Origin: Polaromonas sp.
Lineage (GTDB): Bacteria > Pseudomonadota > Gammaproteobacteria > Burkholderiales > Burkholderiaceae_C
Direction of reading: 5' to 3'
NCBI GenBank assembly: GCA_028292045.1
Contig: JAQGMZ010000169.1
Coordinates: forward strand, 1-42,028
Length of the DNA stretch: 42,028 bases
The notes beneath the pieces were generated by a model. That model ran no database searches. It worked only from the letters and a program-made list of their open reading frames with translations, and was not told the origin of the DNA. This document shows, one piece after another, positions 32,852-41,946 of this stretch (positions within the stretch are counted from its first letter, which is position 1; each line of letters begins with the position of its first letter). Position numbers and translations under genes: made by a program.

Positions 32852-33793
32852 TCAACGGGCATCAAGCAGTTGCCATGCGGATTCAAGAATCGCATCGTCT
32901 TGCAAGGTGGTCCCTAAAAAACGGGGGAAACGGTAGTTCGCCTGCGGCACCGTGTGACCTGCGCCGTACAGGGAAACCAGGCGCACCCGCGTTGGAAAAC
33001 CCCATTCCTGCTGGCGAACCATCACTTCTCCGGAATGGCTCAATGAATCTGACAATGCGTCCACGCCAATACCGGAACGGTCGGCAAACCAGCGCGCGCT
33101 GTCGGGCGATGAGAGCACCGTGCCTCGGTCGCCAAATCCGAAAATCGTCACGCGCCCCCCGTCGTAGGGATTGATCGGGTCTTTCGTGCCTTCCAGCAGC
33201 ACGGCCTTGGTACGACCCGGCACCAGTTTCCAGCCCATGTTGTCGGGCGTGGGAACGTTGGCGTTGGCCACGATGATGCCGGCCACCAGTTCAGGCGCCT
33301 CGGCCGCCAGGCGCATGGCCATGGCGCCGCCGTTGGAATAGCCGAAGGCATAGACCCGCTGAAGGTCGATCTTGTGTTCAGCGGCCATGGACTGCACCAT
33401 GGCACGGGCAAAACCGACGTCGTCGATGTTCTGTGCTCGGGCGCTGTAACTAGCCGCCAGCCGCCCATCGTTGAAATGCCCTTCATGGCCTGTCGGGTAC
33501 ACCACCACCGCGCCGCGCTCGCGGGCCATTCGCTCGAAGGTGGCGCCCAGCATGGCACGCATTTTGGGGCCATCCATCAAGGAGCCGTGCAGGATCAGCC
33601 ACAAGGGCCCTGCAGGCTTTACGCCGGGCGGTGCATACACGACGAAACTGCGCGTTTGCCCGTCCACCACCAGGGTTCGGCTGTTCGCTGCCTCCCGTGA
33701 CGCCTGGGGCATGGGCGCATAGACAAACCAGGCCAGCAGCAAGCCCAGCAAGCAGGCCATGGCAAAAGCAATAGCCCATGCGCGTTTCATCAT
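32852..33793 (-). CDS. Exported or membrane-anchored alpha/beta hydrolase (esterase/LpqC-like)
   Basis: A 313-residue alpha/beta hydrolase of the feruloyl-esterase/PHB-depolymerase-like (LpqC) group. It shows an oxyanion LILHGS (67-71), the nucleophile elbow GYSNG with Ser153, Asp205 (GTKDPINP) and His280 (GAGHT). Residues 5-25 form one hydrophobic segment after MMKR, a signal peptide or anchor, so it should act in the periplasm or at the membrane. It probably cleaves an ester of the growth substrate before uptake. The track start at 33802 is a GTG; the ATG at 33793, eight bases after AAAGG, is preferred. It lies between the ALDH and P450 genes of the leftward operon. Confidence 0.85.
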   Translation of the reverse strand: MMKRAWAIAFAMACLLGLLLAWFVYAPMPQASREAANSRTLVVDGQTRSFVVYAPPGVKPAGPLWLILHGSLMDGPKMRAMLGATFERMARERGAVVVYPTGHEGHFNDGRLAASYSARAQNIDDVGFARAMVQSMAAEHKIDLQRVYAFGYSNGGAMAMRLAAEAPELVAGIIVANANVPTPDNMGWKLVPGRTKAVLLEGTKDPINPYDGGRVTIFGFGDRGTVLSSPDSARWFADRSGIGVDALSDSLSHSGEVMVRQQEWGFPTRVRLVSLYGAGHTVPQANYRFPRFLGTTLQDDAILESAWQLLDAR

Positions 33794-33839
33794 GCAATCC
33801 ACCTTTCAGGCTGGGGGCTGCTCATGGCTATCCGCCGGC

Positions 33840-35333
33840 TCAAACGCCGATGGGAAAGACGATCGATTTCTCGTGCGTGTACTCATGCTGCCAGCCCGCG
33901 CCATACTCGCGGCCCAGGCCCGAACGCTTGTAGCCGCCGAAGGGCGCGTCGTTTTGGCGGTACAGCCCGCCGTTGAGGACCACGCCGCCGGTACGCAGTT
34001 GCAGCGCCATCTCATAGGCCTTTGCCGGGTCGCGCGAATGAATGCCGCCATACAAGCCGTAACGGCTGTCATTGGCAATCTGCACGGCTTCTTCATCGGT
34101 ATCGAAGCCAATGACGCTGGCCACCGGGCCGAAGATTTCATCTTGCGCAATGCTCATGTCGTTGCGCACATCGTCGAACACCGTGACGTTGAAGAAAAAG
34201 CCTTTGGCCAGATGGGCTGGCCTGGAGCCGCCCACCACCAGCCGCGCGCCTTCGTCCACGCCGGCCTGGACCATGCGCTCCACGCGGTCGCGCGCAACCC
34301 CACGGATCAGCGGGCCGAGTTGCGTTGCCGCATCAGCCGGGTCGCCCACGACGATCTGCCCCGCAATGGCCTTCATCATTTCCACGTAGGCCGGACGAAT
34401 GCTGTTGTGCACCAGATGGCGCGTGGCCAGCGCGCAGCCCTGGCCGCAGTGCGTGGCGACCTGGAATACGCCTTCGAGCGCCGCTTTCTGCACATCGGCG
34501 TCGGCGCGGACAATCAGGGCCGATTTGCCGCCCAATTCCAGCAGCACTTTCTTGATGGTCGGCGCAGCTTGCGCCAGAATGGCGGCGCCCACGGATTCCG
34601 ACCCGGTGAAAGTCACCATGTCAACGCGGGCATCGGTAGTAAGTACCCGTGCGACTTCGGGCCCGCCGGTGACAATATTCAGCACGCCAGGCGGCAAGCC
34701 GATTTCGCTGGCCACTTCACCAAACAGCAGTGCAGAAAACGGCGTGTAAGGCGACGGTTTCAATATGACCGTGTTGCCTGCCAGCAGCGCTGGAATCAGC
34801 TTGGACAGGTTGATCAGAAAAGGCGCGTTGTACGACGTAATGGCCGTCACCACCCCCACCGGCTCGCGCACCACCACACCCGAGCCGATCAATGCGGGGC
34901 CGGCCGGGTTGAATGGATTGAGGGAAGTGCCGACCGGCAGCGTCTGTATCGACGGCAGCAGGGAGCGCTGCAGTGCCAGCTCGAACAATTCCATCGGCCG
35001 GGCGAAATTCATGGCATGCGCCAGCGCCTGGGTAAAACCGCCTTCGGCCACCATCAGGGTTTTGAGCCGCTCGGCCTTGTCCATCAGCGCCGTGTGCATG
35101 CGGCGCATGAAAGCGGTGCGCTCGGCCTGCGGCAGGCGCGACCAGGGTCCGCGGTCAAACGCCTGGCGGGCCGCCGCGATGGCGGCATCCGCGTCGGCCA
35201 CGCTGCCGACTGGCGCCAGCCCGATCACGGCCTCGGTGCCCGGGTTGATGACTTCTTCGAATGCACCCGGTGAAGTCGGCACCCACTCGCCGTTGATGTA
35301 GAGCCCGTCGAATTTTGTATAAGGAATAGTCAT
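33840..35333 (-). CDS. NAD(P)+-dependent aldehyde dehydrogenase
   Basis: A 497-residue aldehyde dehydrogenase of normal family length. It shows Asn169 in the SYNAPF block, Lys192 (LKPSPYTP), the cofactor-binding FTGSESVG (242-249), general base Glu266 (LLELGGKS) and the catalytic Cys300 (GQGCAL). It oxidises an aldehyde to the carboxylic acid. Positioned 17 bases after the GMC oxidoreductase and ahead of a P450, it completes a plausible alcohol-to-acid series. The start at 35333 gives MTIPYTKFDGLYINGEW, typical of the family; the ribosome site is weak. Confidence 0.92.
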   Translation of the reverse strand: MTIPYTKFDGLYINGEWVPTSPGAFEEVINPGTEAVIGLAPVGSVADADAAIAAARQAFDRGPWSRLPQAERTAFMRRMHTALMDKAERLKTLMVAEGGFTQALAHAMNFARPMELFELALQRSLLPSIQTLPVGTSLNPFNPAGPALIGSGVVVREPVGVVTAITSYNAPFLINLSKLIPALLAGNTVILKPSPYTPFSALLFGEVASEIGLPPGVLNIVTGGPEVARVLTTDARVDMVTFTGSESVGAAILAQAAPTIKKVLLELGGKSALIVRADADVQKAALEGVFQVATHCGQGCALATRHLVHNSIRPAYVEMMKAIAGQIVVGDPADAATQLGPLIRGVARDRVERMVQAGVDEGARLVVGGSRPAHLAKGFFFNVTVFDDVRNDMSIAQDEIFGPVASVIGFDTDEEAVQIANDSRYGLYGGIHSRDPAKAYEMALQLRTGGVVLNGGLYRQNDAPFGGYKRSGLGREYGAGWQHEYTHEKSIVFPIGV

Positions 35334-35350
35334 GAAATTTTCTGATGTGA

Positions 35351-36985
35351 TTAGGCGCCCGCCGCATCGGCACGAATGAATTCGGCGGCGCGCATGGCCA
35401 TGGCCATGGCCGGACCGTTGGTGTTGCCGGAAATCAGGGTGGGCATGATGGAGGTGTCCATGACGCGCAAACCCTGAACGCCGCGCACGCGCAGCCGGGT
35501 GTCCACGACCGATTGCTCATCAGCGCCCATGCGGCAGGTGCCCGCAATGTGGTAACAGGTAGAACCCTGGCGCAAGTAGGCCTCAACGATCTCTTCGTCG
35601 GTCTGGCAGTCAGGGCCGGGCTGGGTTTCGGAAACGATGAACGGCGCAAGCGCAGGCTGGCTCAATATTCGGCGCATGTAGCGCACCAGGTCAGCCGAGT
35701 GGCGGCGGTCGCGATCGGTTTCAAAGTAGTTGGCGTCAATCTCTGGCGCCGCATCCGGATCGCGGGATGTGATTTGCACGGAGCCACGGCTATCGGGCGT
35801 GGTGAAATAACCCACCCAGGTCATGCCCGGCTGGTCATCGATGGCAATTTCGCCCTTGGCGCCCACCTTGACCGAATACAGGCCGATGCCCAGTTCTCCG
35901 TCGGGCCGCGTCAGTTCAGGGCGGGTTTTGACCAGCGCGCATATTTCATGCGCGGCTGCGGTCAGGGGCCCGGTCTGGTTGAGCATGTAGCGCAGCACAT
36001 TTTTGCCCAGGCGCCAGCCGCCGAACTCCTGGTTCAGGCTGCCTTCGTTCAATTGCACCTGCATCAGGATGCAGCGGTGCTCCAGCAGATTCTGGCCCAC
36101 ATCGGGCGCATCGACCAGCACTGGAATGCCCATGCGCTGCAGCAGGCCCGCCGGGCCGATGCCGGACAATTGCAGCAGCTTCGGGCTGTGAATGGCACCG
36201 GCCGAAAGAATTACTTCTCGCCTTGCGGTCACCACCGAGGTACCGCTGGTGCTGCGCATTTCAACGCCCACGACCCGCGTTCCTTCAAAGACCAGACGCT
36301 GAACCTGCACGCCTGTGCGCACTTCCAGATTTGGCCTCCCGCGCGCGGGCTCCAGGAAAGCCTTCGCGGCGCTCCAGCGGCGCCCCTTCTTGATGGTGCG
36401 CGCCTGGTAGCCCATGCCCCCGTCAAAAGCCGAATTGACATCGTCCACGCGTGGCAAACCGGCCTGCTCGGCCGCTTTCAGGATGACTTCATACATCGGA
36501 TGGTCTTTGGGCTGCATCGATATGCTGAGCGGACCGCCAGCCCCACGCCACTGGGCGGCGCCCAGTTCGTGGTCTTCGATGGACTTGTAGCAGCGCCCGA
36601 TGTCGGACCAGCCCCAGCCGGTGCAGCCCGCCGCTTCCCAGTCGTCATATTCCGATGGCAGGCCGCGCATGTACACCATGCCGTTGACAGAACTGGAACC
36701 GCCCAGGGTGCGCCCTTTGACCCAGTCTTCCTGGGGGCGCCCCTTTCCCTGGCTAACGCTGTAGTGCCAGATGTTGGGGTTGGGCGGCGTCAGCAGCTTG
36801 CCGATACCGCGCGGCATGTGAATCAGCGGGCTCGTGTCGGCCGGCCCGGCTTCCAGCAACAGCACCCGGCAGCGGCTGTCTTTCGACAACTCGCTGGCCA
36901 GTACGCAGCCGGCAGAACCCGCGCCCACGATGACATAGTCAAAGGCATCGCCGGTCGCGTTGTTGGGTGCTGAAGATGAGCTCAT
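35351..36985 (-). CDS. GMC-family alcohol dehydrogenase/oxidase
   Basis: A 544-residue glucose-methanol-choline oxidoreductase. It shows the FAD-binding YVIVGAGSAGCVLA (17-30), the GMC signature GRTLGGSSSVNGMVYMRG, the second signature AGAIHSPKLLQLSGIGP and the catalytic region TCYHIAGTCRMG followed by SGNTNGPAMAMAMRAAE. It oxidises primary alcohols with FAD, as in terpenol, alkanol and PEG dehydrogenases. It is cytoplasmic (no signal peptide). The aldehyde dehydrogenase downstream is the natural next step. Its ATG overlaps the DUF1329 stop by one base. The electron acceptor is not shown by the sequence. Confidence 0.92.
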   Translation of the reverse strand: MSSSSAPNNATGDAFDYVIVGAGSAGCVLASELSKDSRCRVLLLEAGPADTSPLIHMPRGIGKLLTPPNPNIWHYSVSQGKGRPQEDWVKGRTLGGSSSVNGMVYMRGLPSEYDDWEAAGCTGWGWSDIGRCYKSIEDHELGAAQWRGAGGPLSISMQPKDHPMYEVILKAAEQAGLPRVDDVNSAFDGGMGYQARTIKKGRRWSAAKAFLEPARGRPNLEVRTGVQVQRLVFEGTRVVGVEMRSTSGTSVVTARREVILSAGAIHSPKLLQLSGIGPAGLLQRMGIPVLVDAPDVGQNLLEHRCILMQVQLNEGSLNQEFGGWRLGKNVLRYMLNQTGPLTAAAHEICALVKTRPELTRPDGELGIGLYSVKVGAKGEIAIDDQPGMTWVGYFTTPDSRGSVQITSRDPDAAPEIDANYFETDRDRRHSADLVRYMRRILSQPALAPFIVSETQPGPDCQTDEEIVEAYLRQGSTCYHIAGTCRMGADEQSVVDTRLRVRGVQGLRVMDTSIMPTLISGNTNGPAMAMAMRAAEFIRADAAGA

Positions 36986-38355
36986 TACCGCACCGTCTCG
37001 CGGCCGACCACGGCTTCAGGGTTCAAATCGACCTCGGCCTGGGCCTTGGGCGACACCAGAAACCCGCCGTCTCCGGCATCACCGACGAGCAATAACGTCC
37101 GCTTGCTGAAGTCGTAGGTCACGCCCTTGGCGCCGTATGGGCCGGCGGGCTGGTCATACATCTGGATCATCATCTGGAACATGCCGCGGTAAAGTTCGCC
37201 GCTCTGGTCAAAGGCGTCGAACATGCCGGCGCCCGAACCGTCTTCGTCAAGGTAGTACACACGCTTGGAATAGGCATGGCGCTGGCCAGCCTTGAGCGTT
37301 GATTCAACCACCGACACCCGGTGTAGTTCCCAGCGTTCGCATGCCGGATTCAGGTGCGGGCCAAGAAACTGCTGGTCGCCCTTGCATTCGCTGTAATGCA
37401 CATAGTTGTTGTAGGGAATCAGCATTTCCTTGGTGCCGACCAGCTTGAAGTCAAACCTGTCCATTTTTCCTGAAAACAGGAAAAGCTCGTCAAATAAAGT
37501 GACGCCGCCGAGCTGAGCGACTGGTGTGTCATAGGAAAACTCTGGCGCCAGCTTGACGCGCCGCTGACCCGGTGAGTAGTTGTAGGCACGCCGTGGCTTG
37601 GCGTTCATGTCAAGGTAATCGGTCAGCATGGTCATCTGGCCTGAAATACGTGCCGGTCCCTTGGCCACCGAATAGGTGCGCAGGAACATCATTGGATCTC
37701 TGTCCTTGAGATCGGTTTGGTAGTACGGCTTTTCGGTGCGGGTGAACTGGTCTGAAGTGAGCGTTGCCTTGCCGTTGCCGTCAACAATCCAGCTCCGGCC
37801 GTTGGCGGTTGTGATGTCCGTTGGAACGATATAGCGCAGGACAAGGTTCCACATCACCTCGTAACCCGTCTTGGCAATCGGGAATGGAATTCCGCCGCGG
37901 CATCCCACATCCACTGAATAGTTGTCTTTCCCGATCTGGCAGGTGGTAGCGTTCCGGACCGTGGCCTTGAGCATCTGGTCCGGGTAGGCTACCGCGCGGT
38001 GGGTTGGATAGACATCAATGTAGTAGCTCGGGTAGGTTTTAAGCAGGTATTTCTGCGACTCGCTGAGCTTGTCGGCATGTTGCGTGAAGTTCTTGCCGTC
38101 GATCCGATAAAGCGGCTTGTCGTCTTTGTAAGGATTTGTCCAGTTTCCGCTGCCCGGCTTGTAACCGGCAGGCGCCTTGGTAATGCCTCCTGTGTACGCT
38201 GGAATGGTGCCTTCCTTGTTGCCCGCCTTGATGGCGCCAAATTCGGTCAGCGTCGTGCCCAGGGCCTTGGCCTCGTCTGCCGAGACAGCAGCATGGGCAG
38301 GGTTGAACATTGCCGCAACGCCGACCAGCAGCAAGCCTGTGATTTTCGTGTTCAT
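36985..38355 (-). CDS. DUF1329 periplasmic/outer-membrane-associated protein (copy 2)
   Basis: A 456-residue DUF1329 protein with a signal peptide (MNTKITGLLLVGVAAMFNPAHA) and the family opening AVSADEAKALGTTLTEFGAIKAGNKEGTIPAYTGG. It shares CRGGIPFPIAKTGYEVMWN, PGQRRVKLAPEFSYDTP, LFDELFLFSGKMDRFDFKL and YYLDEDGSGAGMFDAFDQSG with the copy at 12694. A carrier role for a hydrophobic compound between inner and outer membranes is plausible, by analogy with its LolA-like fold. It lies 29 bases after the DUF1302 gene, the usual order. Confidence 0.9.
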   Translation of the reverse strand: MNTKITGLLLVGVAAMFNPAHAAVSADEAKALGTTLTEFGAIKAGNKEGTIPAYTGGITKAPAGYKPGSGNWTNPYKDDKPLYRIDGKNFTQHADKLSESQKYLLKTYPSYYIDVYPTHRAVAYPDQMLKATVRNATTCQIGKDNYSVDVGCRGGIPFPIAKTGYEVMWNLVLRYIVPTDITTANGRSWIVDGNGKATLTSDQFTRTEKPYYQTDLKDRDPMMFLRTYSVAKGPARISGQMTMLTDYLDMNAKPRRAYNYSPGQRRVKLAPEFSYDTPVAQLGGVTLFDELFLFSGKMDRFDFKLVGTKEMLIPYNNYVHYSECKGDQQFLGPHLNPACERWELHRVSVVESTLKAGQRHAYSKRVYYLDEDGSGAGMFDAFDQSGELYRGMFQMMIQMYDQPAGPYGAKGVTYDFSKRTLLLVGDAGDGGFLVSPKAQAEVDLNPEAVVGRETVR

Positions 38356-38384
38356 GATTAAATTTCTTTCGTTAAAAGCCGGAA

Positions 38385-40079
38385 TCAGAAGGCGGTTTTG
38401 TAAGTGAAGACCAACCAGCCACGGTCGGTAGCGCCTGTGTTTCCGCTGCCGCCAACCAGTACGGTGCCCGAAGGGTCATACTTTGAACGGGCGCGTGAAT
38501 CGGCGTAGAGCAACTGGAATTCGTGCTTTTGCGCATAGGTGGCCTTGGCGCCGATCGACCACGACATTTCGCCTTCCTTGCCACCGCCGGATGAAGGCGC
38601 ATTGCCCCGCAGGCCATAAGTGATCGACATCGGAAATTCCAGGTCCAGCGATGGAGCGACTTGCAAATACTGCGGCGTGAACAGCAGCGCCATGCCCAGG
38701 TAGTCTTTGGTCGAGCATCCATCGCTCTTGTCGCCACGGCCGCCCGCCGGGTTCAGGCAGGCAGCGGTACCGGCTTGCTGATAGAAAGCCTGGTTCGAAT
38801 TGACTTTTTGCAGACGGCTGTAGGCCAGCTCGGCAACAACGGAGCCGGTGTCCGCCAAGGGTGTCTTGGGCAACAGGTAAACCCCGTTGACCACGGCATG
38901 CCAGGTGTCGCCGCGCGGGCCCTGGCCGTCCAAAGGGTTCAGCCCGGTGGGCGTGGCATTCAGCGCACCGTTCTTTCGGTACGAGAGTTCGGCGCCTACG
39001 CTGACCGGGCCGATCACACGCGCAAAGCTGGCCGACAGCATGTCCACCTTCTTGGGGTACACCAGCTGGGCGCTTGTGGGCACAGGGCCAATGCCGGGGA
39101 TAACCGCAAAGCTTGCAAAATTAGGCGCAAACCAGGGGTTGTAATCATCAAAGCGGCGGTAATAGACACCCGCCGTGGACTCGATTTCTTCCAGATTCAT
39201 CTTGGCGCTCAGGCCAAAGTTACCCTGGTTCTTGGGTTTATTGGAAGGAACCCGTGCGATGTTGAAGCCAGGGCCAGCCGGTAGCCGGTCAGGGCCTTCA
39301 AAGAAAGGGTCAGCCGGGCCGAAGAAAGTCCCGCCGTAAGGCAGGCGCGACGGTTTCCACTCGGTGAAATACTGCGCCGCCAGAGACAGGCTGGGTGTGG
39401 GCTGGTATTTCAGGTAGACCTGGCCGAGCGGAAGAAATACTTCTTTCAACTCGATGCCCGGGCTGGTCACGGCTTTCACGCCATCAACGGGGGACTGCGA
39501 GTAGGAGATTGCATGGGCACCCAGAAGATAAGCCTCGCCCCAGTAGTTGGTCAGGCGGCCTACCTTTAAATTGGCGGGCTTGTCGGCAACCCGAAAGTTG
39601 GCCCAGACGAAGGCGTCCAGGATTTCGCCTGACGGGCCGCGTGTATAACGCTTGACGGTGCTGTTGTACTGGTCGTTGAAATAGCTGGTGGAAAAGCCCG
39701 GAACCCGGCTGCGCACTGAGGTATCGCTGTAGGCATCGTCAAACCAGGCCGCACCGGTGACGCGTGCGCCAAAGGAGTTTTTGTAGTTCACGTCGAGTTC
39801 GGTCAACACATCCAGGCGCTTGGTCACCAGGTCGCCACGACCGAATTTACCGTCTGACTCGTCGTAGTTCGGATTGTTGAGAATGCGGGAATCGGGCTTG
39901 TCCGTGCGAACGCCCACGTTGGCCCGTATGGTGTTGTCCCATCGCACGGTCAGGTCCGGGTTGTCTGTCTTGATCTCGATGGCCATGGCCGGCGAAGCCA
40001 GCATGAGCGTGGTTACAAGGGTTCCGCCAAAGACCCTGCGCGGCCGGCGTGCGGTAAATTTTTGTGGTTGATGAATCAC
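38385..40079 (-). CDS. DUF1302 outer-membrane beta-barrel protein (copy 2)
   Basis: A 564-residue homologue of the DUF1302 proteins at 11002 and 1, with a signal peptide ending LASPAMA and then IEIKTDNPDLTVRWDNTIRANVG. Shared blocks are DSRILNNPNYDES, SGEILDAFVWANFRVA, GRLTNYWGEAYLLGAHAISYSQ, LPYGGTFFGPADPFFEGPDRLP and the terminal VFTYKTAF with aromatic last residue. It starts with GTG at 40079, six bases after AGGAG; no ATG is nearby. It is the first gene of the long leftward operon and is probably an uptake channel for its substrate. Confidence 0.9.
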   Translation of the reverse strand: MIHQPQKFTARRPRRVFGGTLVTTLMLASPAMAIEIKTDNPDLTVRWDNTIRANVGVRTDKPDSRILNNPNYDESDGKFGRGDLVTKRLDVLTELDVNYKNSFGARVTGAAWFDDAYSDTSVRSRVPGFSTSYFNDQYNSTVKRYTRGPSGEILDAFVWANFRVADKPANLKVGRLTNYWGEAYLLGAHAISYSQSPVDGVKAVTSPGIELKEVFLPLGQVYLKYQPTPSLSLAAQYFTEWKPSRLPYGGTFFGPADPFFEGPDRLPAGPGFNIARVPSNKPKNQGNFGLSAKMNLEEIESTAGVYYRRFDDYNPWFAPNFASFAVIPGIGPVPTSAQLVYPKKVDMLSASFARVIGPVSVGAELSYRKNGALNATPTGLNPLDGQGPRGDTWHAVVNGVYLLPKTPLADTGSVVAELAYSRLQKVNSNQAFYQQAGTAACLNPAGGRGDKSDGCSTKDYLGMALLFTPQYLQVAPSLDLEFPMSITYGLRGNAPSSGGGKEGEMSWSIGAKATYAQKHEFQLLYADSRARSKYDPSGTVLVGGSGNTGATDRGWLVFTYKTAF

Positions 40080-40386
40080 GTTTGTCTCCTGAGATTATTC
40101 TGATGATGGGCAAGGCAAGGGTTTTCAGAGGGCGCAAGTCTCCCTGCTCCGCCTCTGGCGGATTTAAAAATACGAAGCTTGTTGCTGCACGCCCGTTCAG
40201 GCGCGAATTTTCAAGGCCGTTTTACTTGGGCGGCCCGTGGGAAGATCGTGTTCGTCCTTGACTACAGAGGCATTCGCTGTGGAACACTGGAACGCTGCAA
40301 AAGCAATCCCGGCCACTGCTCGACAAAGCTGAAGTAGATAACGTTGTCATGAATTAACTGGATCAAGCCACTCAGATGGGCTGTAT
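40080..40386. other. Upstream region of the long leftward operon
   Basis: This 307-base region should hold the promoter of the DUF1302-to-quinone-oxidoreductase operon. It contains a perfect inverted repeat at 40148-40162 (TCCGCC-tct-GGCGGA), about 70-80 bases before the GTG start, next to an AT-rich run (TTTAAAAATAC) that could be part of the promoter. I cannot assign -35 and -10 boxes with confidence. No gene is seen. Confidence 0.4.
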
Positions 40387-41028
40387 TCAGTCGATGCTTG
40401 GTGCGATGGCGATCACGCCGCGGAGCAGCGTGATCAACAACATCGGCGGCATCGGCTGCGGCACAGTGCCGATGGCGCCAGATTTAGGCAAACGGACACT
40501 GCGGCTCAGGGCCAGAAACGCATCGCACAAATCGTCCAGAGGAACCGGCGAGCGCTTTCCTGCGCGTGCAAACAAATTGCCGATGATGTGGCTGAAGGTC
40601 GAGCGGGTTGTTTCATGGTAGGCAACGTATTGTTCCGCAAAGGCCGGATCGCGCAAGGCATACAGGTAGGTTTCAGCCGAAATCATGGCCCACAGCCCCT
40701 CTGGATCAAAGCGCAGGCTGCGTTCATTCAGGGTTTCCAGCAAGGCATCCAGTTCAAGTCCACTTTCCGTCAGTTCCAGCCAGCTGGTCTGCTCGGCGGC
40801 CATGCGTTCGCTGATCAGTTCGAGCAACAGGGATTGCTTGTTGTCAAAGTTTGCGTAAAACGCGCCGCGCGTGAAACCGGCGGCTTCGGCAATGCGTTCG
40901 GCCGAAGTACCTGCAACCCCGAAACGTGCAAATTCGCGCAAGGCCGATTCGCGTAAGGCCTCCAGCGTTTGCTGGCGGCGCTCGTCACGGTTAAGGCGCA
41001 CTGGCAATTTCTTTGATTTCAAATGCAT
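40387..41028 (-). CDS. TetR-family transcriptional regulator
   Basis: A 213-residue TetR-type repressor. The N-terminal helix-turn-helix spans about residues 18-68 (LEALRESALREFARFGVAGTSAERIAEAAGFTRGAFYANFDNKQSLLLEL), a near-consensus TetR arrangement; the C-terminal part is the variable ligand-binding and dimer domain. It reads in the same direction as, and lies 307 bases upstream of, the DUF1302-led operon, so it is its probable regulator. An inverted repeat overlapping its own start codon (41023-41054) suggests autorepression. Confidence 0.88.
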   Translation of the reverse strand: MHLKSKKLPVRLNRDERRQQTLEALRESALREFARFGVAGTSAERIAEAAGFTRGAFYANFDNKQSLLLELISERMAAEQTSWLELTESGLELDALLETLNERSLRFDPEGLWAMISAETYLYALRDPAFAEQYVAYHETTRSTFSHIIGNLFARAGKRSPVPLDDLCDAFLALSRSVRLPKSGAIGTVPQPMPPMLLITLLRGVIAIAPSID

Positions 41029-41054
41029 GTACGCATGTTAGTGGGCACATGCAT
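41023..41054. promoter_or_regulatory. Candidate TetR operator at the regulator's own start
   Basis: ATGCATGT (41023-41030) and ACATGCAT (41047-41054) are perfect inverted 8-bp arms separated by 16 bases; a third GCATGT lies between them at 41033-41038. The first arm covers the TetR start codon. Binding here would block transcription or translation of the regulator gene. Confidence 0.45.
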
Positions 41055-41351
41055 ATCTTTAGATCAGGACAAACCCTTCCCCGTGATGCCGTATTTCATT
41101 TTTAGTTCCTACACATGAAGAAGCCCTAACGCTTTACATAAGCGGCGAACATGTATTGGCCGCTTTATCGCGTCATTGGACGCACGGTCAATTAATATTT
41201 TTCGTCCCGTGCAAGCAAGCAAGATCGAATTGCAGTGAAATCGACGTGGACCTGCCCTGGCAAGCGCCCCGTCAAGCCAGACGCTACCATTCAGACCGCA
41301 CGCATTCATCAACGCCATAGCCCTTGGCTCCCCTTCGAAAGAAACCGCACC
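41029..41351. other. Region between TetR and glutathione peroxidase genes
   Basis: These 323 bases hold the TetR operator at the left end, an AAGCGGC/GCCGCTT hairpin (41140-41165) and an AT-rich stretch (TCAATTAATATTTTT near 41190) that may include the peroxidase promoter. The track ORF extension into this stretch has no family similarity. No other gene is seen. Confidence 0.35.
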
Positions 41352-41906
41352 GTGTCCCAATCCATTTTTGATATTCCCCTTCAACGCCTGAACGGTGAAG
41401 CGGCCACCCTGGCCGAGCACGCCGGCCAGGTCATGCTGCTCGTCAACGTTGCCTCCAAATGCGGATTGACACCGCAATACACCGGCCTGGAGCAGTTGAA
41501 TACCGATTACGCGGACAAGGGTTTGCGCGTACTGGGTTTTCCTTGCAATGACTTCGGTGCGCAGGAGCCGGGCACGGAGGCTGAGATCGAGAGTTTTTGC
41601 CAGGAGAACTACGGCGTGAGTTTTTCGATGTATTCCAAACTGACCATCAACGGCGAGCTGCGCCACCCGCTGTATGCCCACCTGATCACAGCCCGGCCCG
41701 AGGCCAGCGCGTCCGGAAGCGACAAGCTTCAGCAGACACTTGCGCAGCATGGATTGCTGCCCAAACATGAAACCGATGTCATGTGGAATTTCGAAAAGTT
41801 TCTGGTCGGGCGCGATGGAACTGTGCTTGCCCGCTACGCGCCCGATGTAACGCCGCAAGACGCCGCACTTCTGGCGGACATTGACGCGGCACTGGCTGCC
41901 AAATAA
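41352..41906 (+). CDS. Glutathione peroxidase (cysteine type)
   Basis: A 184-residue peroxidase of the bacterial Cys-GPx type. The catalytic tetrad is recognisable: Cys in NVASKCGLTPQY, Gln in FGAQEPG, and Trp-Asn in DVMWNFEKFLV. The family block FPCNDFG has Asp in place of the usual Gln (FPCNQFG), outside the tetrad. It reduces hydrogen or organic peroxides with thioredoxin or glutathione in the cytoplasm. The start is a GTG at 41352; the track start at 41235 adds 39 residues of non-family sequence. It is a single-gene unit ended by a terminator and probably unrelated to the catabolic island. Confidence 0.9.
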   Translation: MSQSIFDIPLQRLNGEAATLAEHAGQVMLLVNVASKCGLTPQYTGLEQLNTDYADKGLRVLGFPCNDFGAQEPGTEAEIESFCQENYGVSFSMYSKLTINGELRHPLYAHLITARPEASASGSDKLQQTLAQHGLLPKHETDVMWNFEKFLVGRDGTVLARYAPDVTPQDAALLADIDAALAAK

Positions 41907-41907
41907 A

Positions 41908-41940
41908 AAAACCTCGCAAGCCAAAGACTTGCGAGGTTTT
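41908..41940. terminator. Bidirectional intrinsic terminator
   Basis: AAAACCTCGCAAG and CTTGCGAGGTTTT form a 13-bp perfect stem with a 7-base loop, starting two bases after the peroxidase stop codon. It has T-runs on the plus-strand exit and, read in reverse, on the minus strand, so it can end both the peroxidase transcript and the minus-strand tRNA transcript. Confidence 0.9.
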
Positions 41941-41946
41941 AAATTC

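Noticed and set aside
33759-35273. 504-codon plus-strand ORF opposite the aldehyde dehydrogenase
   Set aside because: It mirrors the real ALDH gene on the other strand; composition is His/Arg/Gln-rich and no domain is recognisable. This is a high-GC antisense shadow.
35513-36973. 486-codon plus-strand ORF opposite the GMC oxidoreductase
   Set aside because: It lies wholly antisense to a gene with clear GMC motifs and has no family features of its own.
41109-41924. 271-codon minus-strand ORF opposite glutathione peroxidase
   Set aside because: It runs through the terminator and is antisense to a gene with an intact catalytic tetrad.
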